A stretch of DNA of 64,000 bases, taken from Haberlea rhodopensis (Eukaryota > Streptophyta > Magnoliopsida > Lamiales > Gesneriaceae). The position numbers and the translations under genes are program-made. The notes beneath the pieces were generated by a model, which did not search any database, was not told where the DNA came from, and saw only the letters and a program-made list of their open reading frames with translations. Location: contig CAJQUN010000020.1 of assembly GCA_907163345.1 (NCBI GenBank), forward strand, positions 8,863,722-8,927,721, given 5' to 3'. This document shows positions 45,061-56,691 of this stretch, piece by piece (the stretch's first letter is position 1; every line of letters starts with the position of its first letter).

Positions 45061-46803
45061 TGTCAACACGGCATGTTATACGCAGAACAGATCGATGATT
45101 AATAAACGAGCAAATAAAACCCCTTATGAGATCTGGAATGGCAGTAAGCCAAATATTTCTTATTTCCAGGTGTTTGGTTGCAAATGTTTTATTCATAGCC
45201 ATGGAAAGACTCATCTAACCGCTTTTGATGCTAAATCTGATGCTTGAATATTTCTTGGATACTCTACAGTTAGTAAAGCATTCAGAGTCTTTAATAATAG
45301 AACACTTACTGTAGAAGAATCTGTGCATGTAAAATTTGATGAAACTGCTAATTGTATCGTATCTGATCTGCAAATCAACAACTTAAGCAATCGACTGGAA
45401 AACACTTATATTGATGAAAATGTTGATGATGAGATAGATTACAGAAGCAGATAGATTGCTCTTTGGAACCGGAAGTTCCTGAAGCACAGGCAGAGGAGTC
45501 TGCTGGTCTACAAGCACTGCACCCAGCTGACAATGACACTGTTATAAACACCCCTGCTGCAGTAGATGGAACTAACGAGAAAGATGAACTAATCAAATCT
45601 TCTGAGCTACCCACTCATATTCACCCAAATGAAGAAATCAATCCTCTTGGACCTCCGCTCCGGTGGATGAAGGATCATCCTCCCGGGCAGGTCATAGGTA
45701 ACCCTGTTGCTCCTCTATGCACCAGAGGACAGATGATAAATAAATTCCTTCATACTGCATTCATATCACACATAGAACCCAAAAAGATTGATGATGCTAC
45801 GTTAGACCCTAGCTGGGTAGAAGCGATGCAGGAAGAACTAAATCAATTTGATAAAGTATGATACTTAGTACCACGACCACCGCATCACACAGTAATAGGT
45901 ACAAAATGGGTATTTAGAAATAAATTAGATGAAAATGGTGTAGTCATCAGAAATAAAGCAAGATTAGTTGCACATGGCTACAGACAGGAAGAAGACATTG
46001 ATTTCGATGAAACATTTGCTCATGTAGCTCGATTAGAAGCAATTCACATATTTCTTGCATTTGCTGCATTCAAAGACTTTAAAGTCTATCAGATGGATGT
46101 TGAGCAACCTCCTGGATTTGAAAGCCATCAGCAGCCTTCGTTTGTTTTTCTTCTAAACAAAGCTTTTTAAAGCAAGCTCCCGCGCATGGTATGAAACTCT
46201 GTCAAAATATTTGACTGAGCATAACTTCACCATAGGCACGGTGGACAAGACCCTGTTCAAATTCACAAAGGGTGACCATGCTCTGCTAGTTCAAATTTAT
46301 GTTGATGATATTATTTTCGGCAGTACTAACTCAAAACTTTGCGAAAGATTTTCAAAATAATGCAGGATCAATTTGGGATGAGCATAATGGGAGAATTATC
46401 ATTTTTCTTAGGTTTGCAAGTCAAACAATCCAGTGACGGAATTCTGATAACTCAGTCTAAATATACCAAGGAACTGCTGAAGAAGTATGGGATGAGTACA
46501 AGTTCAGCAGCTGCCACTCCAATGAGCTCATCTACAAAACTCGACTTGGATAATTCAGGCATACCAGTCGAAGTAAAAATGTATCGCGGTATTATCGGAT
46601 CCTTACTTTACTTGACAGCCAGCCAACCAGACATCATGTTTGCAGTCTGTATGTGTGCTTGTTTCCAAGTAAATCCCAATCAATCACACTTCACTGCTGT
46701 CAAAAGGATTCTCAGATATCTAACAGGCACTGAAAAATTTGGTCTATGGTATCCAAGAGACGCAACTTTTAATCTGATTGGATATTCAGATGCTGCTACG
46801 TAG
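45061..46803 (+). pseudogene. G reverse transcriptase region
   Basis: Integrase tail (NKTPYEIWNGSKPN), a linker frame at 45463..45861 (WVEAMQEELNQFDKV), then RT (KWVFRNKLDENGVV, DFDETFAHVARLEAI). A short deletion removes the SAFLNG region near 46100, then VDDIIFGSTN. 46339..46803 continues with GELSFFLGLQVKQ to RYLTGTEKFGLWY. Several stops. Confidence 0.83.
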
Positions 46804-47243
46804 GATGCAAAATTGATAGGAAAAGTACCAGTGGATATTGTCAATTTCTAGGAGATAGATTAATCTCATGGGGTTGCAAGAAGCAGACATCCATAGCAAC
46901 GTCTACTGCAGAGGCCGTGTACCTTGCTGCTGGAAGCTGCTGTGCTCAACTGCTCTGGATTCAACAGCAACTGCAAGATTTTGGAATTGAATCCACTGAG
47001 GCACCAATCTTTTGTGATAATACATCTGCCATAGCTATCACGTACAACCCTGTTCTTCATACTCGCACCAAGCATATTGACATCCATCATCATTTCATTA
47101 GAGATCACGTTATGAAGAAAGAGATTCGGCTGGAGTACATATCCACCGCACAACAAGCAGCAGACATCTTCACAAAACCCCTACTTGACGCTAAGTTCTC
47201 CTATTTTCGAAATATTCTTGGCTTAATTGAAATAAACCCTTGA
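46804..47243 (+). pseudogene. G RNase H region
   Basis: After a frame break: AEAVYLAAGSCCAQLLWIQQQL, IFCDNTSAIAI, RTKHIDIHHHFIRDHV and ADIFTKPL, stopping at 47241..47243. Only 69 bases separate this from the LTR, so G has no 3' extra ORF, unlike A2. Confidence 0.85.
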
Positions 47244-47261
47244 TTGCGATTGTTTTTGTAT

Positions 47262-47312
47262 GATGAATTCAGGGGGAATTACTTAGTAGAAACTGCATGA
47301 ATTTAGGGGGAA
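47262..47312 (+). other. G twin polypurine tracts
   Basis: aattcagggggaatt (about 47262..47280) and atttagggggaa (47301..47312), the second adjoining the LTR start TG at 47313. More than one purine tract is known in Sireviruses. Confidence 0.65.
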
Positions 47313-47338
47313 TGTTAGTTAATTTTTTTAAAAAAAGG
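47313..47338 (+). repeat. G 3' LTR start, cut by A2
   Basis: TGTTAGTTAATT then a T/A run up to the A2 boundary. The remainder of this LTR should be 63941..64000 and beyond the window. Confidence 0.55.
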
Positions 47339-48432
47339 TGTTAGGATCTGTCCGGAGTGTTTAGAGGGGGGGGTGAATGAACATTCCTATTAAAAATTAA
47401 TCCCTTGTGATGTCTTTCGGTTTAGTGAAGGAAATCTGTTTCTTAATCAACTCTTCTGCAGAACAGACCACTGAATATTTTAGTGCGGAACGGTCTGTTC
47501 TTAGATTAGTAAGAACGGCTCGATGGCTTGAATAGTAAAGCGAATGCAGAATGATAAAACACGGAATATGTTTCTGGAAGTTCGAAGGTTGTGTAATCCT
47601 TCTACATCTCCCCTTCTTCCAATTAAGGAACGATTCCACTAGAAGACTTTGATTTATACAATCCTATTGTACAAACCCGATTCAGCTGGATTTACCTCAC
47701 TACCAGACTGAAACTCCTAGTCTCTCGATCTGTTCAGTCTGTCTGACAGTTACAATTGATTCTCACTTCTATATCTCAGTACAGAATACACAAGATAGAC
47801 TAAATTAGTCTATGCACACAATGATCCTAATGTGATCAAATATTACAATATGCTTGTGCTTATGAAGATTTTCAGCTCGAAAAAGTTTGAGCTTGTAAAC
47901 TTGTGCTGTTTTGCTTTCTTTTGCGTTTTTTGATTGATCAGCCTCCTTTTACTTGAGCTCTTCTGTTGCATTCTTATATAGTTGCATGTACCAACGACAT
48001 TATTTCCCTTAATGTGCAACTCTTGACTCTGCTTAAACTCTGAGTAAGCTACAGTCTTCTTCTTTAAGGTGCTTGCCATTCTGGTTCATGCTTTCGGCGA
48101 CTGTCAGGTAAGCTCTTCTTTGTCTTTTTACCTTTTATGATAATCTTCAGTCCTTGGTCTTTTTCAGCATTAATTGCAACATTAAATGCTTCAATAAATA
48201 GCCATTAATGATTCGGACTGAAGAGCAATTCTTATTCAGCCTTGACTGCTCTGATCTGATATGGTTGAGATCGATCTGAAGCTTCGATCTGGTCAGGCTG
48301 ATTTCCATCGATCCGATCTGATTTGCGATATACCATATCATCTTGATCTGTTTTGAGCAATCGATCTGGTCAGTCTGATTTCCATTGATCCGATCTGATT
48401 TGTTTTGTCATCTTTAAAATCCGGAACTAACA
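47339..48432 (-). repeat. A2 3' LTR (1094 bp)
   Basis: TG/CA bounded; near identical to 62843..63940. Minus-strand TATATAAG at 47973..47980 is the candidate TATA box. Followed on its right by a minus-strand purine tract. Confidence 0.92.
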
Positions 48433-48452
48433 AATTCCCCCTTTTTGATGAT
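48433..48452 (-). other. A2 polypurine tract
   Basis: The minus strand reads AAAAAGGGGGAATT into the LTR start TGTTAGTTCCGG. It is preceded by a short non-coding stretch up to 48686. Confidence 0.8.
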
Positions 48453-48686
48453 GACAAAACCTAGCTTCTATATCTTTTTATCCAGTCTTTTAACAACTCT
48501 GAAGCGTATACTTACGGATCAATTACTTCTTCTTGTTCAAACTAAATGAACGTAGTTAAGTTGAAGTTCGGATTGATTAAGCCATTTAGTTCAAAATAAA
48601 TGAACAAGGACTTAACTAAGAACTTAGATTTTTATTGATAAAAAATCTTAAATACAAATACAGACAAGTTTGAGCTACTAAGACTG

Positions 48687-49695
48687 CTACTTTCTTGCTG
48701 AAGACTGATGTGGCTTGAAGTCTTTAATCTTTTTCCCCTTTTTGTCAGCAGCAATGTTTTGAAGAAAATCGACAATCTGTGCTAGCTGAGCGCTGATAGA
48801 ATCAAGACGAGTGTGTTGAGCACGAAGGGAATTGGATACGGATGCTCGAACTTCAATGGCCAGCTCGATCTGCTCTTTTCTCAGACTGTTTTTATATGAA
48901 GCTTGCTGAGAGAACAGATCATTCAGTCCACGCTGAATGCTGCTAACACTGGCGGTCATCTTCTCCTTGAAAGATTCAAAATCCAAAAAAAGTAGTCCTC
49001 TGACTTTGATGAACTTCTATGACTCGTTGAGAGAGAGATAGACAGTTATCAGAGAGTTGCTGAAGGGACCTAGCCAGGGATGGGGCTGCATCAGATAACG
49101 GGCTTAGAGAGTGATCAGATGATGACAACGAGTGATCATCTTCTGCGGCAACTGGTATAAGTGAAGATAAAGCAGCTTGGCGTGTTTCGGACCGGATCAA
49201 GGTGACCAAGTCCGAAGAAAAATCTTCTAAGAACGCCATATCTTCAGCAGATTGGACTGGAGAAGTGCTGGGTCGCGAAGGCTCCTCAACCTGTAAAGCT
49301 GCAACAACGGTGGACACCACCAGATCTGGATCGACGAAAGCTGGTGAGATGACTGTTGTAAGTGCTGCGGTTGGACGGTGCTGAGTGTGGGAGATTGAAG
49401 ATCCCAGAGGAATAGAAGTTGTTGGGGAATCCAGCAGAACATTCATGGCTTCAGTTTCTGCGACAGACGGAGCATTGGTCAGTTGCTGCTCCGCTGTCTG
49501 ATCCGCTGTTCCAGAGGGAATTGGCGCTATGAAAGGTTCAGCCAAAGTCTTGCTCGCAGACGGGTGATCCGGCTGGGAACAGGAGAAGAGATGTTAAGCT
49601 TCTGTCGTTGAAAATGAACAGCCAAATTAAGAGCATGAACATCCATTTCCAGCTGAGCAATGACTGCACCATCATCTTTGGCAGCCGGGTTGCTC
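48687..49695 (-). pseudogene. A2 3' ORF (env-like position, unknown function)
   Basis: Downstream of pol, frames 49695..49540, 49545..48976 and 48986..48687 together make about 330 residues. First comes a short segment (DPSNPAAKDDGAVIAQLEMD), then a Ser/Thr/Pro-rich stretch (LSSSDHSLSPLSDAAPSLARSLQQLSDN). A coiled-coil-like end follows (EVRASVSNSLRAQHTRLDSISAQLAQIVDFLQNI) and a basic tail. No clear signal peptide or membrane span. The last frame change lies at an A-run near 48985..48992. Sireviruses may carry an env-like ORF here; I infer homology of position only. Confidence 0.6.
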
Positions 49696-49698
49696 GGA

Positions 49699-51960
49699 TC
49701 AAAGTTCTCCCATCATACTCATCTCAAACTGTCCCTGCATTAACTTAGAGAATTTCTCGCATAATTTGGGGTTAGTTGACCCAAAAATGATATCGTCAAC
49801 ATAAATTTGAACTAACAAAGTATGTTCCCCCTTAATAAATTTAAACATAGTTTTATCAACTGAGCCGATCTGAAAATCATGGTTCAGCAGAAATTGAGAC
49901 AGAGTGTCATACCAGGCTCTTGGAGCTTGTTTCAGTCCATATACTGCTTTATTCAGTAGATATACATGATCTGGGAATGAGTGGTTCTGAAATCCAGGAG
50001 GTTGCTCAATGTAGACTTCCTCCTGAAGTTTACCATTAAGAAAGGCGCTCTTAACGTCCATTTGATATACTTTGAAGTCTTTAAAAGCAGCATAAGCAAG
50101 AAATATTTGGATTGCTTCAAGTCTGGCGACTGGTGCAAAAGATTCATCGAAGTCAATTACTTCTTCTTGTCGGAATTCTTGCGCCACCAGTCTAGCTTTG
50201 TTTCTAACCACAACTCCATCTGCGTCCAGCTTGTTTCTGAAAACCCATCTGGTTCCAATAACAGGCAGATCGTTTGGTCTGGGGGTTAGACTCCAAACTT
50301 GATTTTGTTCAAATTGATTAACCTCTTCTTGCATGGCTTTAATCAAGTTGTAATCAGTCAAAGCTTCATCAATCTTTTTAGGTTCCATATTTGATATGAT
50401 AGCGGCATGAGTGAATTCGTCCATCATCTGTCCTCTGGTTCTAATAGGTGCAGAAGGACTTCCAATCACTAGATCAGGTGGATGCCTCTTTGTCCATCGA
50501 TAGCTTGATTCCAGATTATCTGGTCCAGAAGGGTGAGTAGCAGCAGTACTATCAGCATCTGCTTTAACATTAGAGTTAGGACCATCCGGATCGGCTCGAT
50601 CTAAAGGAGCTTCATTGCCTTGATCCGGTCTTTCTGGTACTTCAGGTTCAGGTGGATTGTCTCTTGACCTGTTAGCTACAATCTCATCATCACTGTTAGC
50701 TTCGAGATGGATATTTTCCATCTGATTTTGAATTGATTCCTTGTTACCCTCAATACATAAAGATTCATCAAAAACTACATGAACTGATTCTTCTACAGTT
50801 AAAGTGCGATTATTGAAAACTCGAAAAGCTTTGCTATTTGATGAATATCCAAAAAATATCCCATTATCTGATTTAGCTTCAAATGCTGTAAGATGGTTCT
50901 TACCATTGTTGTGAATGAAGCATTTGCAGCCAAATACATGAAGATGAGAAATAGGCGGTCTGTTACCAGTCCATACTTCATATGGAGTAAGATTCAACTT
51001 CTTGTTAATCATAGACCAATTTTGAGTGTAGCAAGCAGTATTTACAGCTTCTGCCCAGAACTTTTACGAAATTCCAGAATCAGCAAGCGTTGTTCTTGCT
51101 GCCTCTTTAAGCGTTATGTTCCTTCGTTCTGCAACTCCATTTTGTTGAGGAGTTCGAGCAACTGAAAATTCATGCTTAATTCCTTGATCTTCTAGAAAGG
51201 ATTCAAGATTCTGATTTCAAAATTCAGTGCCTTTGTCACTTCGAATCCTGTCTATGCTTGATGATTTCTCATTCTGAGAGCGTTTCAGCAGCTTGATCAA
51301 TTTCGGACCGGTCTGATCTTTACTGCTTAGAAATATAGTCCATGTAAAACGTGAGTAATCATCAATAACAACAAGAGTATACAGCATTCCCCCTAAACTT
51401 GTTATTGGTATAGGACCAAACAAGTCCATATGCAATAGTTCTAAGCAGCGTGAGGAGGATTTGGCATTCTTGTTTTTGAAGGATGATCTGATCTGTTTGC
51501 CCATTTGGCAAGCTTCACAGATCTTATCCTTAGCAAAGTCGATCTTGGGCAGACCGACGACTAAATCATGTTTACACAGGCTAGAAATAGTCTTAAAATT
51601 GAGATGATTCAAGCGTTTATGTCATAGCCAGTGTTTATTATCATTATTCGCGATGAAGCATGTAGGATTATCAGGTTGAGCAGAATTCCAGTTAATCTTA
51701 TACGTATTTCCATTTCTGATTCCTACAAGCATGGTCATACCTTCTGACGATTTAACAGTGCAAGTGTGTTTGTGAAATTCTACAGCATAACCATTATCAC
51801 ATAGTTGACTTATACTAATCAGATTATAGCATAGATTTTCAACTAACAGCACATCATTGATAATAATATTACCATGGACAATCTTACCCTTGCCCACGGT
51901 CTTACCCTTTGAGTTATTCCGAAGATGATCTTGGGTCCAGTACATTCTGTGACTTCAGAC
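49699..51960 (-). pseudogene. A2 protease end, integrase and reverse transcriptase
   Basis: 51945..51622: protease C-terminal region (NLCYNLISISQLCDNG). 51612..51217: pre-integrase HLNFKTISSL, CEACQMGKQ and core (MDLFGPI, VIDDYSRFTW, IRSDKGTEF), then a stop. 51200..51012 carries PQQNGVAERR in broken frame. 51012..49699 (437 aa): linker and RT through NKARLVAQEFRQ, DFDESFAPVARLEAI, DVKSAFLNGKL, the YVDDIIFGSTN box and MMGEL, where it ends abruptly. RNase H is deleted. Confidence 0.87.
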
Positions 51961-53778
51961 ATCAGCTCGACGTTTCCAGTCATGTGACGAGAACACCCAC
52001 TGTCTAAGTACTAGTCTGATAAAGGATTCTTCGATACCTGTCATCAAACATAATTATTGTTGGTACCCAATCCTACTTGGGTCCAGAACGGATTAGCCCT
52101 TTGGGAACCCACACATGTATCAGCTTTAATGGCTTGTGTGTGTCTGGTGTGCTGTGAGCTGATCTGTTTCGATGTTGTGTGTGACAATGTGTGCTATATG
52201 GAAACCTTTGATTCTTATGAGGTAGTCTATATCTTCGTTGAACTAGTTTTGAGTTGTAGTAATTGGATGGTCTTCCTTGCCTTAGATCTTGCACCTTTAG
52301 ATTTGGTCTGAAGGACACAAAGCTTGCTGATGCCTTTTCTTTGGCTTGGTTAACGTACCCAATTCCTCTTCTCAAACCTTGATTCACGAAGGAGACTCCC
52401 GTTAGAATTGTAGGTGCTTCAGTCTCATATACTGTGCTGGATTTAACAAATGTCATTTGTTTGATTTTGTTCTTTACCAGCAACAGTTCAGATTCATCTT
52501 TGGTGCAGCTTTGATATCAAAGCATATGCCGGTGACATCACCGACATTTCTTTGTACCTCTTGCAATTCTTCCAACGATGCTCTTGATTTTGTCCATGTT
52601 TTGAAAATATGAGAAAGCTTAGCATTTTGTGTGCTAATTCTCTTGTTTTCTTCATGGAGCTGATCATTGGAGATTTTCAGCTTGTTCAGCTCGATCTGTA
52701 GATTATAGCACTCACCTTGCTCAGATCAGCTTGGTTTGTTGTGCTCATCCGATTGATCATTGGCTTTAGCTTTATTTTTCTCAAATGATTCAGCTAGGAT
52801 TCTGTAATCATTAGCCATGTCTTGCAGTGCGGACCTAAGCTCTTCACGTGTAAATTCATTTGAGTCAAGATCGAATACCTCGTCTGTTTGACTCATTTCT
52901 TCGTCTGCCATTAGACATTGAGTATCTTCTTCGCTTTCGCTGGAAGAATATTCGGAGCTTTCTGAATCAGAATCAGTCTAAGGCCACTTGATGTTTCCTT
53001 CCTCTGCTACTAGGACTTTTTGGGACTTCCCATGATGACTTTTACGATCTTTGTAGTGCTTCTTTTTCTTGTCATCGCGATGCTTTTCTTTACGCTCTTC
53101 TTTCTTCGGTCTGGTGCAATCTGCAATAAAATGGCCGGTCTTACCACAATTGTAGCAAGCCTGATCATTAACAGCATCGTCCTTTCTTGATTTATAATGA
53201 TGAGAAGGTTTAAAATTCCTTTTATTCTTAGACATAAATTTACCAAATTTCTAGATAAATAATGACATAGCATCATTACTTATCTGTTCGATAGATCGAT
53301 CTGTTGTGGGAGCGGTCTGGTCTGGAATGGCTGACAGGGCTTTCTTTGGTTGAGAGATGAATGGCTCTGCTTCACCTCTGGTGATCATTTCGAACTCATA
53401 AGCCTTAAGATCTGTGAATAGATCATGAAGTTCAACTTTGTTCAGATCTTTAGATTCCCTCATTGCGATGGTCTTTACATCCCATTCTTTTGGCAGGGCT
53501 CTCATTACTTTCAGAGCGATCTCTCTGTTTGAGTATTCCTTGCCCATACCATTCAGTTCATTGATGATACCAGTAACTCTTTCATCAAACTCATTTAGAG
53601 TTTATCCAATCTTCATTTTTATGCTCTCAAATCTTTGAAGAGCAACAGTCAGCTTGTTTTCCTTGGTCTGGTCGTTCTCGACCATTTGGGGTTCAACACC
53701 AGTAATGGAGGCAGTTGTATTGACTTTCAGAATCTTCATTGGTCCATCAATGATGATGAACTACATATCGTCATCCTA
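51961..53778 (-). pseudogene. A2 gag C-terminal part (left of element I)
   Basis: 53547..53251 encodes GKEYSNREIALKVMRALPKEWDVKTIAMRES. 53235..52978 has the CCHC knuckle CYNCGKTGHFIADC and a basic region. 52911..52726 is acidic (EEMSQTDEVFDLDSNEFTREEL). 52483..52073 ends VWVPKG. Compared with G, about 55 residues are missing between the VEPQMVE and NDQTKEN blocks (near 53675). Interrupted at 53778 by element I. Confidence 0.82.
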
Positions 53779-55843
53779 TGTGATATCCCCAAAATGGTTA
53801 ATTGCATTTGGGCATTAATTACGATTATTATGATTAATTATGTGGTAATTAATTATGTGTTGGAATTTATTTACCTTATGGAAATGCATGGTCATGTGGA
53901 TAGGGTGACCCGGGGTTGCATTTCAGGGTGCATGTGGTGCATGTCGGGTAAATATTATTGGAAGCATGATTTATTTGCCATTGGTAGCAATTGATTAGAA
54001 ATCATGTGTTTAATTGGTATTTGGTGCATTATGAGTAAATGCTTTGAAAATATCATGTTGGGGTGTTTTATACACCATGGAATTATTTTAGTATGCCTTT
54101 TAATTAATTAACCAACACCTTTTATTACCCCAACCCCACCATACACTCTCACTCTTATTTTACCAAAATCACCACCCAAACCCTTCCCCCCTTTCCATTT
54201 TCGAGTTGGAGCAAAAAGGTGGGGAGAAAACCTTCCAAAAGTCTCGATTTGTGAAGATTATTGGGTGATTTGAGGTCCCCAAGAGGTATGGATGCCTCAT
54301 TGTCATTTTTTATTGTGTTTGGGTTAGTTTTGGAAGGGTTTTTAATGATTTTGAAATGGGTTTGTGTTGGGTTGTTGTGGTTTTGGTTAAGGGTTAGATT
54401 TATACTTGTTTTGAAGTATGTTTTGGTGGTTTATGTTAATATTTATGTTGTTGGTTGGTTGGTTTAAGTGTTGGAATGGATTGGAATGGTTTTGAGGTGC
54501 AAAAATGGAGTTTTTCGGGTAACAGAGGTGGGCGATCGATCGCCCCTTTCCAGGCGATCGATCGCGCCCAGGCAGTGGGCTTCAGCAATTGGCGATCGAT
54601 CGCCACTCTTGGGCGATCGATCGGCGGGTCTGGCGATCGATCGCGCCACGGGTGGCGATCGATCGCCGAAGGGTGCAAATTTTTGATTCTCGGACAGTGA
54701 GGATTGGCGATCGATCGCCGTGAGGGGCGATCGATCGCGAAAGCCAAAATTTGGTATTTTTGGATTTTTTTGTAGGATTTTTGGGATTGGACTATTATTG
54801 GGTTCTAATATTGATTTGTGTGAATGTGTAGAACCATCCCAGGTGGCAACACAGCCAAGGCATTGAAGTCCTACCATATCCTACATTTTGGAAAGGTACG
54901 TAGTGGACGTACGGGCACCCCAACGGTACATGTATCTTATATACTTATTGCTTATGCATTGTGGATGCAAGTATATATGTGGTATTGCATAGTGGATGCA
55001 AATACATGTTATGCATGATGTTATAGATGTATATGATTATTGGTGCATATCCCATGAGTCGTGGTCATCCCTTGATGATTTTAATGCTTGCCGCTATTTG
55101 GTTTGGTTCCGCTAAATGTGAAGCGAGGGGTGGGAGCGCCGCATGTCACATTTGAGCGTGGTTATCATGTAGGACGAGGAAAGGGTATTTGCCGCTCAAT
55201 GAGAGGCGAGGGGTGGGAGTCCCGCAGTCCATTGAAGCGAGGTTATCCTATGCCGTCTATATGTAAATAAGCGAGGGGCATTAAAATACATTGTGATGGA
55301 CAGACTAGGGATTGGTGATCAGTATTTGGTATTGATGAAATGGTATATGTTCATGACATGTTTAGACCATTTAAAATAATCTATTGATTATACTCATGAG
55401 TTATGGTACAGGGACAACCAAACGGGAAGCGTTTGAAATGCATGGGGAAACAGGAAGTGTTTTATTATGATTATGCATTTACGCTTTATCTTCATATTGT
55501 GTTGAATATGAATGATTATTATTGCTCATGTTTGGGGGTTGTCCTTGTAGGTACCTTTTTGGCATGATAGAAGGGCTTGAACGGGTTGAGGTGGTGAGCT
55601 TGACGAGCATTCTATTGAGGATGAAAGGACAGGATTATTTTGGATAGTATCTACTCTAGGAGTAGTATAAAACTATAGTTGCACACATTCTTTTGATTGG
55701 AATGTAATTAATCCATTGGGTAGTCCTTATTTTTGGCATGTAATGCTTAAGCTCATAGACTCAACATGTTCTTTTAGACTCTGATTTGTTTATTTTAGCT
55801 CTATTATGCCTTGATTCCGCACTTAAGGATTAGGGTCCTTACA
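53779..55843 (+). repeat. I 5' LTR (2065 bp)
   Basis: TGTGATATCC...CCTTACA. Contains eight GCGATCGATCGC copies (54532..54738; one ends GG), the GTACGT hairpin (54896..54912) and CGCT-loop-AGCG hairpins from 55110. The last 240 bases (ggagtagtataaaactatag) resemble the same part of H. Confidence 0.94.
54532..54738. repeat. GCGATCGATCGC palindrome cluster in I 5' LTR
   Basis: Copies start at 54532, 54554, 54592, 54613, 54633, 54655, 54707 and 54727. The 3' LTR counterpart is about 61388..61599, where the last unit ends differently (gccgtgag against gcgaaag), so the ends of the array vary between LTRs. Confidence 0.9.
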
Positions 55844-55847
55844 TTAG

Positions 55848-55859
55848 TGGTATCAGAGC
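55848..55859 (+). other. I primer binding site
   Basis: TGGTATCAGAGC four bases after the 5' LTR, initiator-Met type; same context as the LARD-like element. Confidence 0.92.
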
Positions 55860-56056
55860 AGTGGTTAGAGAACCCGGGAACGAGTGAAGGGTAGCCTTAG
55901 CATGATAGGCTAAGTGCTTACATTTGAAGCATGTTTATGCATGTGGTGCATATTAATGTATATCATGTTATACTAACGTGCTTATTCTCATTCCTGTTAT
56001 CTAACGGCATAACATATATACTGCTTTGGAATTGTTGTTAATATTTGTATTACAGC

Positions 56057-56689
56057 ATGGCTGCTAATGAGGAGGTTGGAGATATTGGTAGTGTGAACGC
56101 AAGCGTCGGTCAAGTGAACCCTCTACCTCCACCGGCCGTAGGCATGGAACCAGTGGTTCAGTTATTGCTACCGGGTGAGATTAGCTTGACGCAATTTCTA
56201 TCTTATCATCCGCCCCGGTTTGAGGGGACAGAGTCCGGAGAAGAGGCTGAAGAGTGGTTGGAAAGGCTTGAGCAGATCTTTGTATCGGCTCCTTGTGCTG
56301 TGACAGCTTGGCTGAGGCTGGCGGAGTTTCAATTAGCCAAGAAACCTCTATTGTGGTGGAGGAGCACATTAATGGAGATGAGAGCACTGGGTGCTGTGAT
56401 TGATTGGACACTCTTCAGGACTAGGTTTTTGAATCGGTACTTCTCCGCAGCAGCAAGACAGACAAAGGAGGATGAATTCACAAGTCTGAGGCAGGGGAAC
56501 ATGACAGTGGCAGACTATGCCACACGGTACTCTTCATTGCTGAGGTACGTTCCCCACATTGCCACCAGTGGACACGCTAAGATGAGGAATTTTATGAAGG
56601 GGTTGCGACCGGAGCTCTATGACCGGGTTATCACAATAACCCAACTTCTTTTGATGATGCTCTCACAAGAGCGGAGCTTGCTGAGCTAG
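56057..56689 (+). CDS. I gag (frame ends early by frameshift)
   Basis: The ATG at 56057 (MAANEEVGD) is the first good start after the leader. The domain ISLTQFLSYHPPRFEGTESGEEAEEWLERLEQIF, then WLRLAEFQLAKKPLLWWRSTL and FRTRFLNRYFSAAARQTKEDEF, is the gypsy gag (retrotrans_gag) type. It ends at a TAG at 56687..56689. The expected continuation is read in the next frame from about 56640, so a one-base indel lies near 56630-56645. Its zinc knuckles are in the following frame. Role: capsid of the virus-like particle. Confidence 0.9.
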   Translation: MAANEEVGDIGSVNASVGQVNPLPPPAVGMEPVVQLLLPGEISLTQFLSYHPPRFEGTESGEEAEEWLERLEQIFVSAPCAVTAWLRLAEFQLAKKPLLWWRSTLMEMRALGAVIDWTLFRTRFLNRYFSAAARQTKEDEFTSLRQGNMTVADYATRYSSLLRYVPHIATSGHAKMRNFMKGLRPELYDRVITITQLLLMMLSQERSLLS

Positions 56690-56691
56690 GA

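Larger units (their letters stand above)
38960..47338 (+). mobile_element. Ty1/copia Sirevirus-like element G (degenerate; holds solo LTR H)
   Basis: Plus-strand relative of A1/A2: 5' LTR, initiator-Met primer site, gag, zinc knuckle split by H, protease, integrase, RT, RNase H, two purine tracts and the start of a 3' LTR (47313) into which A2 inserted. The remainder of that LTR should be 63941..64000 and beyond. Many stops and frameshifts. Confidence 0.82.

Noticed and set aside
49202..49384. Plus-strand open frames over 49202..49384
   Set aside because: Shadow of the minus-strand A2 3' ORF.
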